From: a virus | DNA: 46,773 bases | Direction: 5' to 3' (one strand) | Virus record (IMG/VR): IMGVR_UViG_3300046642_001423 | Location: 1 to 46,773 of that record | In this document: in pieces, positions 45,384 to 46,773 of the stretch | How the letters are laid out: every line of letters starts with the position of its first letter | Numbering within the stretch: the first letter of the stretch is position 1 | The notes under the pieces: model-generated | Databases searched by the model: none | Told to the model about the DNA's origin: nothing | The model's input: the letters and a program-made list of their open reading frames with translations, nothing else | Translations under genes and position numbers: made by a program

Positions 45384-45410
45384 AGACTAGCGCCCGGTGC
45401 GCCGGATCAA
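45384..45410 (-). promoter_or_regulatory. Degenerate class B promoter of the sugar cassette
   Basis: On the minus strand GGCGCAC-C-GGGCGCT (45403-45389) abuts TAGTCT (45389-45384); ATG follows after 7 nt. This is the class B arrangement of 38205 and 38612 with one base changed in the core. TTGATC (45410-45405), overlapping the portal-gene stop, is a possible -35 with a short 15-nt spacer. Confidence 0.55.
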
Positions 45411-46773
45411 CGGGACCCGACGCGGTCGCGTGCCGCGCTCAACACGTCGGCGGTGGATTGGTGCTCGCGGATCGTCGACACGCCCGGCTCCTCCGACGGT
45501 GCGCCGACGTCGGGCACCCATTCGCAGGTACAACCGTCGTGGTCGCCGGGTTGGAACAAATCTCCCTCCGGCCATGCCTCCGTGTTGTAGAGGTCCGGGT
45601 CGGCGTCGGGTGTCGTGGTCGTGAACCCGTCGAGCGCGTCGTGTGGCTCAAAAATCGTGGTCGGTTCGCCGTAGAAGCCGTGAACCCATACGAACGCGGG
45701 CGCGTCGATCGACAACTCCCCGACGATGCGTTCCTCGATCGTCGGCCCGTCGACGTGGATGATGGTCGGCGGCTGGTCGGGTGTCGTCCCGAGGGTGTAG
45801 TTCGCGGTGCCCTCGTTGATCCGGAGCGCGTTCCGCACGAACCGTGCGGCCGCGGCGGAGAGTTCGTTCGGGTCGGGCAACCCGGGGAGTATGTCGCCAC
45901 CCGTCGGCGGTCGACGTCGAGCGCGGGGGATCATCGTCGGGAGCGCCGCGGTCACCGCGGCATGGTCGCCGGTGAGGAGCCGGGCACGAACCGCCGCCGT
46001 CAACGACGCGACGAGGTAGTCGACCGCGCCGGTCGCGTCGGGTTCGTCGGGGATCGCGACGTGGTCGAGCCCGGCGTCGGTGACGAGCGCCCCGACACGT
46101 TCGCGGTACAACGCGAACTCGTCGAGCGCCCGGTCGCGGAACGTGTCGAACGCGTGGCGGAGTAGCTCGTTCTCACGGAGCCCCACGGCCGCACACAACG
46201 GCGCGAGAGGCTCACGACCGGCGACGGCGGTACGAACCTCCGACTGGCGTGCGGCGGACGCCCGGGACCGTGCCCGGTTCGACAGATTCACCCCGGCGCG
46301 TTTCATGGCGTCGTCGTACGCGTGGCGTGCCTCAGCGAGAAGTTTCGTCCCGAGTTGTTGCCGGAGCCGGACCACGCGTTGTACCACTCGCCGTGCCGCG
46401 TCGGCGTCCTGGGCGGACGTCGGGTCGAAAGGGGGCGGCTCCGCCGCGGCCGTGGCGGCGGCGGGAGTCGTCGGTTGCGCGGGTGGTCCGGTCGTGACCG
46501 TCGCGGACGTGACCGACTCGGAGCCGGGTGTCGTCGCGGGTTGCGTCGCGAGGCGGCCGTGTGCGAGGACCTCCAACAGCCACGCCCGCTCCTCCGCGTC
46601 GAGGAGCGCGTCCTCCGCCTCGTACCCGCACGCGTCGAGCGCCCGTTCCCCTTTCAACAACCCGGCGAGGTACAACCGCAACGACAACTCCGTGTTGTCG
46701 GGCGAGATGATTACGTCCGACGGGTCGTACCCGATGCGGAGGTTGTTGAGGTTCTCGACGGGGAACCCCGCGG
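45407..46773 (-). CDS. Portal and MuF-like fusion protein, start outside the window
   Basis: The frame is open to the right edge, adding at least GFPVENLNNLRIGYDPSDVI upstream of the first internal start. The early part (LRLYLAGLLKGERALDACGY, EERAWLLEVLAHGR) resembles the end of a portal protein; a Pro/Thr/Ala linker follows; the rest looks like a MuF/SPP1-gp7 head morphogenesis domain (RVVQRVVRLRQQLGTKLL, DTFRDRALDEFALYRERVG) that ends FVWVHGFYGE and DLFQPGDHDGCTCEWVPD, the HxxCxC-like end of that family. It forms or lines the portal vertex. Portal-MuF fusion is known in actinophages; the portal core itself is not in view. Confidence 0.65.
   Translation of the reverse strand, partial: AGFPVENLNNLRIGYDPSDVIISPDNTELSLRLYLAGLLKGERALDACGYEAEDALLDAEERAWLLEVLAHGRLATQPATTPGSESVTSATVTTGPPAQPTTPAAATAAAEPPPFDPTSAQDADAARRVVQRVVRLRQQLGTKLLAEARHAYDDAMKRAGVNLSNRARSRASAARQSEVRTAVAGREPLAPLCAAVGLRENELLRHAFDTFRDRALDEFALYRERVGALVTDAGLDHVAIPDEPDATGAVDYLVASLTAAVRARLLTGDHAAVTAALPTMIPRARRRPPTGGDILPGLPDPNELSAAAARFVRNALRINEGTANYTLGTTPDQPPTIIHVDGPTIEERIVGELSIDAPAFVWVHGFYGEPTTIFEPHDALDGFTTTTPDADPDLYNTEAWPEGDLFQPGDHDGCTCEWVPDVGAPSEEPGVSTIREHQSTADVLSAARDRVGSR

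Noticed and set aside
1-46773. tRNA, integrase, terminase and attachment sites
   Set aside because: No cloverleaf, no tyrosine or serine recombinase motif and no terminase ATPase motif could be found; absence may only reflect the window limits.

Overview
The window reads as part of the genome of a tailed bacteriophage (siphovirus type) of a GC-rich actinobacterium. Evidence: a complete HK97-style head and tail gene series with a long tape measure gene, densely packed genes joined by ATGA, GTGA, TGATG or TAGTG overlaps, actinobacterial features (extended -10 promoters, leaderless starts, one DnaA box of the actinobacterial form TTGTCCACA, a secreted Rpf-like protein) and strongly GC-rich codons. 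Both ends are open: the left edge cuts an ASCH-domain gene and the right edge cuts a portal/MuF-like gene. No terminase, integrase or tRNA gene is visible, so lifestyle cannot be decided here.

Layout. (1) 1-11441, minus strand: early/replication arm. From right to left it holds a small membrane protein, a YqaJ-type exonuclease, a RecT/Bet annealing protein, a nuclease-like protein, a winged-helix replication initiator with iteron-like repeats inside it, a RepA/DnaB-like ATPase, a DNA methyltransferase-like protein, HNH proteins, a ParB-like protein, a TET-associated-type glycosyltransferase, a Hint (intein-like) protein and an ASCH protein. (2) 11579-17178, plus strand: an operon of small, mostly zinc-ribbon-like proteins with a DUF932 protein and a secreted Rpf-like protein. 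(3) 17237-38014, minus strand: lysis genes, minor tail proteins, tape measure, frameshifted tail chaperones, connectors, a very large glycine-rich repeat protein, a tail-tube candidate and the major capsid protein. (4) 38231-39167, plus strand: a three-gene moron-like island with its own promoters and terminator, inside the head operon. (5) 39164-46773, minus strand: methyltransferase, capsid protease with nested scaffold, a cassette of four glycosyltransferases and two methyltransferases, and the portal/MuF-like protein.

How it works together. Regions 3 and 5 build and lyse; region 1 replicates and recombines DNA; region 2 probably holds host-directed or regulatory small proteins. A near-palindromic 15-bp element (consensus GGCGCAC-C-GTGCGCY) recurs at five promoters on both arms, with a weaker form at a sixth. 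One copy lies exactly between two divergent extended -10 promoters and so could switch the plus and minus arms together. In three places the element abuts a -10 box whose start point falls on or next to an ATG, giving leaderless transcripts. The element looks like the operator of one phage regulon; its regulator is not identified, and the best candidate in view is the small HTH-like protein at 16279-16536.
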